64,000 bases of DNA from Pedococcus sp031456495 (GTDB lineage: Bacteria > Actinomycetota > Actinomycetes > Actinomycetales > Dermatophilaceae). Each line of letters starts with the position of its first letter. Positions within the stretch are counted from its first letter, which is position 1. The DNA is taken from NCBI RefSeq assembly GCF_031456495.1, contig NZ_JAVDUW010000003.1:558001-622000 (forward strand), given 5' to 3'. This document shows positions 32,339 through 40,536 of this stretch, in pieces. The translations under genes and the position numbers were made by a program. Below the pieces are notes generated by a model. The model saw nothing but the letters and a program-made list of their open reading frames with translations, was not told the origin of the DNA and made no database searches.

Positions 32339-34216
32339 CTAGGCCGGGACGTCGGACTCCTGGTCCGCGAACTGGGTCGTGTAGAGGTCGCGGTAGAGGC
32401 CGCGCCGCGCCATCAGCTCGGTGTGCGTGCCGCGCTCGACGACCCGGCCGCCGTCGACGACGAGGATCTGGTCGGCGCCGCGGACAGTCGACAGGCGGTG
32501 CGCGATGACGAGCGCCGTGCGGCCGGTCAGGGCGGTGTCGAGGGCGCGCTGGACGGCCGCCTCGGACTCGCTGTCGAGGTGCGCGGTCGCTTCGTCGAGG
32601 ACGATGAGGCCCGGGCCCTTGAGCAGCAGGCGGGCCAGCGCGAGGCGCTGCTTCTCGCCGCCGGAGAGGCGGTGACCCCGGTCGCCGACCACGGTGTCGA
32701 GGCCCTCTGGCAGGGCGTCGACGAGGGCCCAGACGTGCGCGGCCCGCAGGGCGGCCACCATCTGCTCCTCGGTGGCGTCGGGGGCGGCGTAGGCGAGGTT
32801 GGCCCGGATGGTGTCGTGGAAGAGGTGCGCCTCCTGAGTCACGACCCCGACGGTCGCGTGGACCGAGTCGAGCGTGGCGTCGCGAAGGTCGAGCCCGTTG
32901 ATGCGCACGGCGCCCGTGCTGGGGTCGTACAGGCGCGCGACGAGGCTGGTGATGGTCGTCTTGCCGGCGCCGCTCGGGCCGACGAGGGCGACGAGCTGCC
33001 CCGGCTCGACGGTGAACGTGACGTCCCGCAGGACCGGCCCCGAGCCCTTGCGGTCGCCGACCGCGGTGCTCTCCAGTGAGGCCAGGGAGACGTCGTCCGC
33101 CGAGGGGTACCGGAACCCCACGCCGTCGAGCTCGACCGAGACCGGGCCGTCGGGCAGCGGGCGGGCGCCCGGCCGCTCCTGCACGAGGGGCTCGAGGTCG
33201 AGCACCTCGAAGACCCGCTCGAACGACACGAGGGCCGTCATGATGTCGACGCGGACGTTGGAGATCGCGGTGAGCGGCCCGTAGAGGCGGGCCAGGAGCG
33301 CGGTGAGGGCGAGCAGCGTGCCCACCGTGAGGGTGCCGCTGACGGCCATGAGGCCGCCGAAGCCGTAGACCATCGCGGTCGCCAGGGAGGCGACGAGGGT
33401 GAGCGCCACGAAGAAGATGCTGCGGTTCATGGCGATCTTGACGCCCATGTCGCGCACGCCGGCGGCACGCACGGCATACTCCTCGTCCTCGCGGCGGGCG
33501 TCGCCGAAGAGCTTGACGAGCAGCGCGCCGGCCACGTTGAACCGCTCCGTCATCCGGGTGCCCATGTCGGCGTTGAGCCCCATCTGGGCGTGGCTGAGGC
33601 CGGCGAGCCGGCGCCCCATCCAGCGCGCGGGGATGATGAAGAAGGGCACGAGCGCCAGCGACGCCAGCGTCAGCTGCCAGGACAGCGTCGCCATCGTGCC
33701 GATGATCAGGGCGAGCGACACGACGTTGCTGACGACGCTCGACAGCACGGACGTGAACGCCTGCTGGGCGCCGAGGACGTCGGAGTTGAGCCGGCTCACC
33801 AGCGCACCGGTCTGTGCCCGGGTGAAGAACGCGATCGGCTGGCGCAGCACGTGCGCGAACACCTCGGTGCGCAGGTGGTAGATCAGCCCCTCGCCGATCC
33901 GGGCGGAGTACCACCGCTGCACCAGCGTCAGGACGCCGTCCGCCAGCGCGATCACCGCGACCAGCAGGGCCAGCTCGACGACCACGCCGCGGTCCTTGGG
34001 GATGATGCCGCGGTCGACGATGTCCTTGAGCAGCAGCGGGGTGGCGACGACGAGCGCCGCGTCGAGCACGACGACCACGACGAAGACGGCGATCTCGCGC
34101 TTGAACGACCGGGCGTACGACAGGGTGCGCCGGGCCGTTCCGGGGGCCAGCTTGCGGTCCTTGACCGAGTCGTCACGGGTCAGCGAACGCATGGCCATCC
34201 AGCCAGACATGCTCAT
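32339..34216 (-). CDS. ABC exporter, membrane and ATPase domains fused
   Basis: The 625-aa half-transporter has a six-helix exporter domain (about 35-330) and a C-terminal ATPase with Walker A LVGPSGAGKTTITSL, Q-loop VGVVTQEAHLF, signature HRLSGGEKQRLALARLL, Walker B LIVLDEATAHLDSES and H-loop VIAHRLSTV. It acts as homo- or heterodimer, exporting lipids, drugs or peptides. ATG 34216 has GGAGGT ahead; longer starts have unlikely composition. It is last in the minus-strand run after the crotonase gene. Confidence 0.9.
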   Translation of the reverse strand: MSMSGWMAMRSLTRDDSVKDRKLAPGTARRTLSYARSFKREIAVFVVVVVLDAALVVATPLLLKDIVDRGIIPKDRGVVVELALLVAVIALADGVLTLVQRWYSARIGEGLIYHLRTEVFAHVLRQPIAFFTRAQTGALVSRLNSDVLGAQQAFTSVLSSVVSNVVSLALIIGTMATLSWQLTLASLALVPFFIIPARWMGRRLAGLSHAQMGLNADMGTRMTERFNVAGALLVKLFGDARREDEEYAVRAAGVRDMGVKIAMNRSIFFVALTLVASLATAMVYGFGGLMAVSGTLTVGTLLALTALLARLYGPLTAISNVRVDIMTALVSFERVFEVLDLEPLVQERPGARPLPDGPVSVELDGVGFRYPSADDVSLASLESTAVGDRKGSGPVLRDVTFTVEPGQLVALVGPSGAGKTTITSLVARLYDPSTGAVRINGLDLRDATLDSVHATVGVVTQEAHLFHDTIRANLAYAAPDATEEQMVAALRAAHVWALVDALPEGLDTVVGDRGHRLSGGEKQRLALARLLLKGPGLIVLDEATAHLDSESEAAVQRALDTALTGRTALVIAHRLSTVRGADQILVVDGGRVVERGTHTELMARRGLYRDLYTTQFADQESDVPA

Positions 34217-34307
34217 GCGCCACCTCCGATCGTTCCGGCGGGACAACGCCCACGCCCCGGGTCGCATTCCCATGGTGCCGCCCGGCACCGACAGGCCGGC
34301 GGGTGGG

Positions 34308-35099
34308 TCAGCTCCGCGCGCGCTGGAGCATGCCGTGCAGCAGTCGGCCCTGGGCCTCGCGCTCGAGCCTGAGCTGGGTGTCGCGGTCGCTCGTCGCGGC
34401 GGCCGCCAGCAGCGGCTTGAGCTCGCGCAGCGCCGTGGGCGGGGCGGCGAGCAGCGCGGCGACGAGGTCGGCCGTCGTGGCCTCGAGCTCGGCGCGGGGC
34501 ACCGCGACGTTGGCCAGACCGGTCGCGACGGCCTCCTGCGCCCCGACGAAGCGCCCCGTCGCGCAGATCTCCAGCGCCCGGCCCGGGCCCACGAGCCGCA
34601 CGAGCGGTCCCGTGCCGCCGAGGTCGGGCACGAGACCGAGGGACGTCTCCCGCATGGCGAGCTGGACGTCGTCGGCGACGACGCGCAGGTCGGCGGCCAG
34701 GGCGAGCTGCATCCCGGCCCCGATCGCGTGGCCCTGGACGGCAGCCACGACCACGGCCGGCACCGACGCCCACGCGGTGAACCCGCGCTGGAACGCCTCG
34801 ATCGCGTCGGCCGCGGCGTCCGGGCCGCCGACGGCCAGGGCGAGGATGTCCTGCTCCCCCTCGATGCCACCCGGACGCAGCATGCCGCGGTCCAGGCCGG
34901 CCGAGAACGACTGGCCCTCCCCGCGCAGCACCACGACCCGCACGGAGGGGTCCAGCGCCTCGGCGACGCCAGCGAGGGCTGCCCACAGGCTCGGCGTCTG
35001 CGCGTTGCGCTGCTCCGGCCGGTCGAGGCTGACGGTCACGACGTCGCCCACGCGGGCGACGTGCAGGTGCGGGTGCGGCCGGTCGGGGGTGTCGCTCAC
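34308..35099 (-). CDS. Enoyl-CoA hydratase/isomerase family protein
   Basis: The 263-aa crotonase-fold protein has VTVSLDRPEQRNAQTPSLW, the oxyanion-hole part SFSAGLD and the second part QGHAIGAGMQLALAADLRVVADD. In classical hydratases the first catalytic Glu stands where Q is found here (GAGMQ), while the second (RETSLGLVPDLGG) is present. It may be an isomerase or another crotonase. The GTG overlaps the cbiX stop by 4 nt (GTGA), so it is coupled to siroheme synthesis, for no obvious reason. Confidence 0.85.
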   Translation of the reverse strand: MSDTPDRPHPHLHVARVGDVVTVSLDRPEQRNAQTPSLWAALAGVAEALDPSVRVVVLRGEGQSFSAGLDRGMLRPGGIEGEQDILALAVGGPDAAADAIEAFQRGFTAWASVPAVVVAAVQGHAIGAGMQLALAADLRVVADDVQLAMRETSLGLVPDLGGTGPLVRLVGPGRALEICATGRFVGAQEAVATGLANVAVPRAELEATTADLVAALLAAPPTALRELKPLLAAAATSDRDTQLRLEREAQGRLLHGMLQRARS

Positions 35100-35812
35100 C
35101 CGGGCAGGCTATCGGCGGCCAGGCTGTCGGCGCGGGTCAGCACCAGCTGCGCCACCGCGTCGGTCTGCGCCAGTGCGCCCGGCACCATGGTGACACCGTG
35201 CCGCCCGCACTCCTGGGCCATCCGGTCGCGCAGGATGCCCTCGGCCACCATGAACGACACGGCGACCGTGCGGTCGGTCTCGTCGGGCAGCCGACGCAGC
35301 ACCTGCTCCAGCGTGGCACCCCCGTCGAGGGCGGCGACGTCCCAGCGCCCCCAGCCCTCGCGGGGGTGCTCCTGCACGACGTGGGTCACGGCGGCGACGG
35401 CGTCGCTGTCGCTGGACCCCGCGGCATACAGCAGCACGGCGGTGTGCGGGTCGGGCGCGACGCCGTGCGCGAGCAGGAGCTCCTCCGCGGCGTCGAGCAG
35501 CATCGGGTGGGGCCCGAGCGGCTCGGCGAGGGCGACCCGGGCGCCGGACGTCGACGCGATCTGCTCGACCGCGGCCGGCACGTCCACACGTGCGTGGTAC
35601 GCCGGGGTGATCAGCACCGGCACCACGACCGCGTGGTCACCGAGGGCGGACGCCGCCGCGGTGGGGGTCGGTTCGTGGTGGTCGAGGTATGCCGTGTGGA
35701 CCGGCCGCGCGGGCGCCAGCGCCCGCACGTGTCCGGCCAGCTCCTCCACGCCACGGGCGTGCCGGGGGTCCGGCGAGCCGTGGGCCAGCAGCACGATGTC
35801 GGGTGCACTCAC
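35096..35812 (-). CDS. Sirohydrochlorin ferrochelatase-type CbiX protein
   Basis: The 238-aa protein shows two chelatase half-domains with the family signature IVLLAHGSPDPRHARGVEEL (catalytic His) and VPVLITPAYHARVDVPAAV (second His); AVLLYAAGSSDSDAV and FMVAEGILRDRM are in the second half. It inserts Fe2+ into sirohydrochlorin to give siroheme, the cofactor of NirA. GTG 35812 is set by TAGCGT 7 nt upstream. Cobalt insertion is an alternative activity, but the sulfite-reductase operon favours iron. Confidence 0.87.
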   Translation of the reverse strand: MSAPDIVLLAHGSPDPRHARGVEELAGHVRALAPARPVHTAYLDHHEPTPTAAASALGDHAVVVPVLITPAYHARVDVPAAVEQIASTSGARVALAEPLGPHPMLLDAAEELLLAHGVAPDPHTAVLLYAAGSSDSDAVAAVTHVVQEHPREGWGRWDVAALDGGATLEQVLRRLPDETDRTVAVSFMVAEGILRDRMAQECGRHGVTMVPGALAQTDAVAQLVLTRADSLAADSLPG

Positions 35813-35819
35813 CGTAGGG

Positions 35820-35825
35820 ACGCTA
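35820..35825 (-). promoter_or_regulatory. -10 hexamer TAGCGT of cbiX, containing the cysG stop
   Basis: Read on the minus strand, the cysG stop TAG (35825-35823) begins TAGCGT, which ends 7 nt before the cbiX GTG at 35812. It would give an internal leaderless promoter in the operon. Confidence 0.45.
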
Positions 35826-37097
35826 CTCCCCTGCGAGGTCACCGAGGCGGCTACGCACCGACACGACGTCGCCGACGACCACGACCGCGGGGGCGCGGAC
35901 ACCGGCCCGGGCCGCGTCAGCGGCGGCGTGCTCGAGGGTGCTCACGGTGGTGCGCTGCTCCGGCGTCCAGCCACGCTCCACCAGGGCTACGGGGGTGGTG
36001 GCGGGCCGACCGGCGGCGATGAGGGCCTCCGCGGTCTCGGCGAGCCGCGTCACGCCCATGAGCAGCACCAGCGTCGCGTCCGGTGCGGCGTCGGCCGCTG
36101 CCGACAGGACGTGGTCGGCACCCTCGTGGGCGGAGGCGACGACGAACGACGCGGTGATGCCGCGGTGGGTCACGGGGATGCCGGCGGCGGCGGGGACGGA
36201 GACCGCCGAGGTCACGCCGGGGACCACCTCGACCGGTATGCCGTGCTCGGCGCAGTGCAGCGCCTCCTCGCCACCCCGACCGAGGACGAAGGGGTCACCG
36301 CCCTTGAGCCGGACGACGTTGCGGCCCTGCGAGGCGTGGTGGACGAGGATCTCGTTGATCCGCTGCTGGCTGGTGGGGTGGTTCCCGGGCGTCTTGCCGA
36401 CGTCGACCACCTCGACGTCGGAGGCCAGCGTGTCGAGCAGCCCACGGGGGCCGAGCCGGTCGGTGACGACCACGTCGGCGGCTGCCAGCAGGGCGCGTCC
36501 CCGCACGGTGATGAGGTCGTCGGCGCCGGGGCCGCCCCCGACGAGCGCCACGCGGCCCGGACGGGACGGGGCCGCGTTCGCCCCCGGCACGCGGTGGCGA
36601 CGCACGGGCAGCGTGCCGGAGTCGAGCGCGGCCAGGACCGCGTCGCGCACGGCCGTGGCGCGACGCGGGTCTCCCCCGGCGTTGACGGCGACGGTGAGGC
36701 CCTCGGCCGCGGTGCCCTCGCGACCGCGGGCGACGGCGGGCGTCCAGGCGCTCGACGCCGCGGCGTCGTCGGCCCGCACGCACCAGATCCGCGCCGCCTC
36801 GGCCTCGCGAGCCACCTGCGAGTCCGTCACAGGGTCGCCCGTGGCGGTGTGCACGAGCCAGGCCGACTCGGGCTCCAGGAGGTCGCCGGCGACGTACTCG
36901 CGCTGGTGCCACCGGACCTGGCCGGCGGCGGCTGCAGCGGCAAGGTCCTCGCACGCCCAGGGCGCCACGACGTGGACGTCGGCGCCGGCGTCCAGGAGCC
37001 CGCGGGCCCGACGCGCTGCCACGGGACCCCCGCCCACCACCACGGCGCGACGGCCGTGGAGGTCGAGGGTCAGCGGGTAGTCCGCCGCGGCAGTCAT
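35823..37097 (-). CDS. cysG: Siroheme synthase: precorrin-2 dehydrogenase + uroporphyrinogen-III methyltransferase
   Basis: The 424-aa bifunctional protein has an N-terminal part (1 to about 165) with VVVGGGPVAARRARGLLDAGADVHVVAP as NAD site. The C-terminal SUMT begins GRVALVGGGPGADDLITVRGRALLAAADVVVTDRLG and continues RLKGGDPFVLGRGGEEALHC and VPGVTSAVSVPAAAGIPVTHR. It turns uroporphyrinogen III into sirohydrochlorin; the chelation step is done by the separate CbiX next door. It overlaps cysN by 1 nt (TGATG). Confidence 0.93.
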   Translation of the reverse strand: MTAAADYPLTLDLHGRRAVVVGGGPVAARRARGLLDAGADVHVVAPWACEDLAAAAAAGQVRWHQREYVAGDLLEPESAWLVHTATGDPVTDSQVAREAEAARIWCVRADDAAASSAWTPAVARGREGTAAEGLTVAVNAGGDPRRATAVRDAVLAALDSGTLPVRRHRVPGANAAPSRPGRVALVGGGPGADDLITVRGRALLAAADVVVTDRLGPRGLLDTLASDVEVVDVGKTPGNHPTSQQRINEILVHHASQGRNVVRLKGGDPFVLGRGGEEALHCAEHGIPVEVVPGVTSAVSVPAAAGIPVTHRGITASFVVASAHEGADHVLSAAADAAPDATLVLLMGVTRLAETAEALIAAGRPATTPVALVERGWTPEQRTTVSTLEHAAADAARAGVRAPAVVVVGDVVSVRSRLGDLAGE

Positions 37098-38500
37098 CAG
37101 ATGCCCTCGCCGACCGCGCGGTCCGGCGCGTCGGCCATGCCGGCGGCGAGGGTCGCGCCGTCGGACTCGTCGATGAGCAGGAAGGCGCCGGTGCGGCGCA
37201 GGACTCGGTAGTCGTCGACCGGCACGTCCTCGGCGAGGCGGATGCGGACGCGCCCGATCGCGTTGAGCGGCAGGCCGTCCGGGGCGGTGCGGTGCTCCAT
37301 CGTCTCGATGTCGAGCTGGTCGACGACGTCCTCGACCAGGGCCCGGGTGGTCCGGGTGCCGACGCGCAGGAGCACCCGGTCACGCTGGCGCAGCGGACGG
37401 TCCGAGAGCACGGCGACCGTGCCGGCGATGGACCGCGTCAGCAGGCCCGGCTCGTCGGCGGCGGCGATGAGGTCGCCCCGCGACACGTCGACGTCGTCGG
37501 ACAGCCGCAGCGTCACCGACTGGGGCGCGAAGGCGACGTCCAGCTGCTCGAGCGAGCCGTCGGGCCGGGTGCGGTCGATGGCCTCGACCGTGGTCGTGCG
37601 ACCGGAGGGCAGGACCGTCACGCGGTCGCCGGGGCGGACCACGCCGGAGGCGAGCCGCCCGGCATACCCGCGGTAGTCGGGGTGCTCGGGCGTCCGCGGG
37701 CGGATGACGTACTGCACCGGCAGCCGCAGGGGTTGCGTCGAGGGGTCGGTGCCGACCGGCACGGACTCGAGGTGTTCGAGCAGGGTGGGGCCGGTGTACC
37801 AGGCCGCGCGGTCGGACCGGTCGACGACGTTGTCGCCGAAGAGAGCCGAGACCGGTACGGCGACGACGTCCTCGATGCCGAAACGCGTTGCGTGGCGGGC
37901 GAACTCGGCGACGATGGCGTCGTACCGCTCCTGCGACCAGTCGACCAGGTCCATCTTGTTGACCGCGACCGCGACGTGCCGCACGCCGAGCAGACCGGTG
38001 ACCGCGAGGTGCCGTCGGGTCTGCTCCACGACGCCGTGACGGGCGTCGATGAGGATCAGGGCGAGCTCGGCGGTCGAGGCGCCCGTCACCATGTTGCGGG
38101 TGTACTGGACGTGTCCCGGGGTGTCGGCGAGCACGTACGACCGCGTGGCCGTCGAGAAGTACCGGTAGGCGACGTCGATCGTGATGCCCTGCTCGCGCTC
38201 GGCCCGCAGGCCGTCGGTCAGCAGCGCCAGGTCGGCGGCGTCGAGGCCGCGCTCCCGGCTGACCCGCTCGACCGCGTCGAGCTGGTCGGCGAGGACGGAC
38301 TTGGTGTCGTAGAGCAGCCGGCCCACGAGGGTCGACTTGCCGTCGTCGACCGAGCCGGCCGTGGCCAGCCGGAGCAGGTCGTGCCGGGCGGCGGGCGCCT
38401 CGGCGGCGGGCCCTGCGGTGCCGGCGGGCGCTCGGGTGTCGGCGGGCGCTGCGGCTCCGGGAGCGGTCACGGCGGCCTCCTGGTCGGCGTCGACGGTCAT
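37097..38500 (-). CDS. cysN: Sulfate adenylyltransferase large subunit (GTPase)
   Basis: The 467-aa protein is an EF-Tu-like GTPase that drives APS formation with CysD. G1 is GSVDDGKSTLVGRLLYDT (about residue 50), G3 DTPGHVQYTRNM and G4 NKMDLV. Beta-barrel domains follow. No CysC (APS kinase) domain is fused, consistent with an APS-reducing pathway. An Ala/Pro-rich 30-residue N-terminal extension precedes the GTPase. It is coupled to cysD and cysG by 1-nt overlaps. Confidence 0.94.
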   Translation of the reverse strand: MTVDADQEAAVTAPGAAAPADTRAPAGTAGPAAEAPAARHDLLRLATAGSVDDGKSTLVGRLLYDTKSVLADQLDAVERVSRERGLDAADLALLTDGLRAEREQGITIDVAYRYFSTATRSYVLADTPGHVQYTRNMVTGASTAELALILIDARHGVVEQTRRHLAVTGLLGVRHVAVAVNKMDLVDWSQERYDAIVAEFARHATRFGIEDVVAVPVSALFGDNVVDRSDRAAWYTGPTLLEHLESVPVGTDPSTQPLRLPVQYVIRPRTPEHPDYRGYAGRLASGVVRPGDRVTVLPSGRTTTVEAIDRTRPDGSLEQLDVAFAPQSVTLRLSDDVDVSRGDLIAAADEPGLLTRSIAGTVAVLSDRPLRQRDRVLLRVGTRTTRALVEDVVDQLDIETMEHRTAPDGLPLNAIGRVRIRLAEDVPVDDYRVLRRTGAFLLIDESDGATLAAGMADAPDRAVGEGI

Positions 38501-39474
38501 CAGAAGTACCCCTGCTTCTTGCGGTCCTCCATGGCGGCCTCGGAGAGGCGGTCGTCGGCGCGGGTCGCCCCGCGCTCGGTGAGCCGCGAGGCGGCAAGCT
38601 CGAGGATGACCCCGGCGACGTCACCGGCGTCGGACTCGACCGCACCGGTGCAGCTCATGTCGCCGACGGTGCGGTAGCGGACCCGCCGCGTCTCGACCGG
38701 CTCGCTGTCCTTCGGGCCGCCCCACTCGCCCGGGGTCAGCCACATGCCGTCGCGGCGGAAGACCTCGCGCTCGTGGGCGTAGTACAGCTCCGGCAGCGCA
38801 ATGCGCTCGCGCTCGATGTAGCGCCAGACGTCGAGCTCGGTCCAGTTGGAGAGCGGGAAGACACGGACGTGCTCGCCCGGGGCGTGGCGGCCGTTGTAGA
38901 GGTCCCAGAGCTCGGGCCGCTGGCGTCGGGGGTCCCACGCGCCGAACGCGTCGCGCAGGCTGAACACCCGCTCCTTCGCCCGGGCCTTCTCCTCGTCGCG
39001 GCGGCCGCCGCCGAAGACGGCGTCGAACTTCCCCGCCTCGATCGCGTCGAGCAGCGGGACCGTCTGCAGGGGGTTGCGCGTGCCGTCGGGGCGCTCGCGC
39101 AGCCGGCCGTCGTCGATGTAGTCCTGGACGTTCGCGACGACGAGCCGCACGCCCAGGCGCTCGACCGTCGCGTCGCGGTACTCGAGCACCTCGGGGAAGT
39201 TGTGCCCGGTGTCGACGTGCAGCAGCGCGAAGGGCAGCGGCGCGGGCGCGAACGCCTTGATCGCCAGGTGCACCATGACGACCGAGTCCTTGCCGCCGCT
39301 GAAGAGGATGACCGGGCGCTCGAACTCCCCCGCCACCTCACGGAAGATGTGGATCGCCTCGGACTCGAGGTGGTCCAGGTGGTCGAGGACGAGCGGCGCG
39401 GCGCTGGCCCGGGCAGTGGGGTCGGTGGCCGGATGTGTCGTGGTCACAACGGTTTCCGTCTCGGTCGTGGTCAT
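38500..39474 (-). CDS. cysD: Sulfate adenylyltransferase small subunit
   Basis: The 324-aa PP-loop ATPase has PVILFSGGKDSVVMVHLAIKAF (P-loop), FALLHVDTGHNFPEVLEYRD and GGGRRDEEKARAKERVFSLR, all characteristic of CysD. It makes adenosine 5'-phosphosulfate (APS) together with CysN. The C-terminal DRKKQGYF is conserved in the family. ATG 39474 overlaps the cysH stop (ATGA). A Thr-rich 25-residue N-terminal stretch precedes the fold. Confidence 0.95.
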   Translation of the reverse strand: MTTTETETVVTTTHPATDPTARASAAPLVLDHLDHLESEAIHIFREVAGEFERPVILFSGGKDSVVMVHLAIKAFAPAPLPFALLHVDTGHNFPEVLEYRDATVERLGVRLVVANVQDYIDDGRLRERPDGTRNPLQTVPLLDAIEAGKFDAVFGGGRRDEEKARAKERVFSLRDAFGAWDPRRQRPELWDLYNGRHAPGEHVRVFPLSNWTELDVWRYIERERIALPELYYAHEREVFRRDGMWLTPGEWGGPKDSEPVETRRVRYRTVGDMSCTGAVESDAGDVAGVILELAASRLTERGATRADDRLSEAAMEDRKKQGYF

Positions 39475-40271
39475 GTGTGCAGCCCGCACTCGGTCTTGTC
39501 CTTGCCGGACCAGCGCCCGGCCCGTGCGTCCTCGCCCTCGGCCACCGGCCGGGTGCAGGGCGCGCAGCCGATCGACGCGTAGCCCTCCTGCCGCAGCGGG
39601 TTGAGGAAGACGCCGTGCTCGGCGACGTAGCGGTCGACGTCGTCGTCGCTCCACGCCGCGATCGGGTTGAGCTTGACCAGGCCACGCCGGGCGTCCCAGG
39701 TGACCAGGTCGATGTCGGTGCGGGTGGGGGCGTCGGCCCGTCGCATGCCGGTGACCCACGACTCGTACCCCTCGAGCGCGCGGTTGAGCGGCTCGACCTT
39801 GCGCATGGCACAGCAGGCGTCGGGGTCGCGGTCGTGCAGCTTCGCCCCGTACTCCTCGTCCTGCTGCGGCACGGTGAGCAACGGCAGGATCGTGCGGATC
39901 TCGATCGGCAGCATCGCCTGGTAGGCATCGCGCGTGCCGAGCGTCTCGACGAAGTGGTAGCCGGTGTCGAGGAAGAACACGTCCGCGCCGGTGAGGGTGG
40001 TGCCGACGAGGTGCACGAGCACCTCGTCACCCATGGACGACGCGACGGTGAGGTGCTCGCCGAAGGTCTCGTGCGCCCAGCGCAGCGCCTGCGCGGCCAG
40101 GCTCACGCGTCCCTCGTATGCCGCGTGCTCCGGCTCGCGCTCCAGCGCGGCGAAGCGCTGCTGCGCCTCGAGGGCGAGGGCCTCCAGCTCGGCCGGGTCC
40201 CGGCGCGTGGCGGCGTCGGGTGCTGCGGCCTCGGATGCTGCTGCGTCGGATGCTGCTGCGTCGATGCTCAC
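39471..40271 (-). CDS. cysH: Assimilatory APS reductase (thioredoxin-dependent, Fe-S type)
   Basis: The 266-aa protein reduces APS to sulfite. SSMGDEVLVHL is the phosphosulfate loop. DACCAMRKVEPL and YASIGCAPCTRPV are the two Cys pairs (CC and CxxC) of a [4Fe-4S] cluster, which separates APS reductases from PAPS reductases; KTECGLHT holds the catalytic Cys. No cysC in the operon agrees with APS use. GTG 40271 has GAGAGGAG ahead. The N-terminus ASDAAASEAAAPDAA derives from short DNA repeats and is probably disordered. Confidence 0.93.
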   Translation of the reverse strand: MSIDAAASDAAASEAAAPDAATRRDPAELEALALEAQQRFAALEREPEHAAYEGRVSLAAQALRWAHETFGEHLTVASSMGDEVLVHLVGTTLTGADVFFLDTGYHFVETLGTRDAYQAMLPIEIRTILPLLTVPQQDEEYGAKLHDRDPDACCAMRKVEPLNRALEGYESWVTGMRRADAPTRTDIDLVTWDARRGLVKLNPIAAWSDDDVDRYVAEHGVFLNPLRQEGYASIGCAPCTRPVAEGEDARAGRWSGKDKTECGLHT

Positions 40272-40471
40272 GGCTGCTCCTCTCGTCCGAGGGCGGCCTC
40301 CTCGGCCACCCGCCCGGGGATGTGCTGCGCCTCGACCCGGTCGAGCCGCACGGTGAAGACGCGGGCACAGGCCCGGCACTCCCAGCCGCCGGCTGGTTCC
40401 TCGACCGGCCAGAGGTCCTCCTCGGCGCAGAAGGGGCAGTGCCGGACGACCCCGCGGGGGCTGTCGCTCAT
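40268..40471 (-). CDS. Small zinc-ribbon protein of the sulfate-assimilation operon
   Basis: The 67-aa protein has HCPFCAEEDLWPVEEPAGGWECRACARVFTVRLD, two CxxC knuckles 17 residues apart, suggesting a rubredoxin-like or zinc-ribbon fold. Short proteins of this kind sit between sulfite reductase and cysH in other actinobacteria; their role is unknown, perhaps electron transfer or assembly. The ATG overlaps the stop of an upstream 16-codon frame (ATGA), and its own stop overlaps cysH (GTGA). Confidence 0.82.
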   Translation of the reverse strand: MSDSPRGVVRHCPFCAEEDLWPVEEPAGGWECRACARVFTVRLDRVEAQHIPGRVAEEAALGREEQP

Positions 40472-40536
40472 CGCAGGTCGTCCTCGTCCATCGTGATGGT
40501 GCCCAGGGGCGTCCTCATCGCAGGTCGTCCTCGTCC
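40467..40536. repeat. 23-bp perfect direct repeat at the nirA 3' end
   Basis: The same 23 bases occur at 40467-40489 and 40514-40536, a 47-bp period. Copy two is the end of nirA and its stop; copy one contains the start of the zinc-ribbon gene. Flanks show weaker similarity, as expected for a tandem duplication that has drifted. Confidence 0.85.
40468..40518 (-). CDS. Possible 16-residue micro-ORF linking nirA and the zinc-ribbon gene
   Basis: ATG at 40518 overlaps the nirA stop (ATGA) and the frame reads MRTPLGTITMDEDDLR, stopping in TGA at 40470-40468, which overlaps the zinc-ribbon ATG (ATGA). The last six residues repeat the C-terminus of NirA because of a 23-bp direct repeat. It may be a coupling relay for ribosomes rather than a functional peptide. 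No independent ribosome site is seen. Confidence 0.4.
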   Translation of the reverse strand: MRTPLGTITMDEDDLR

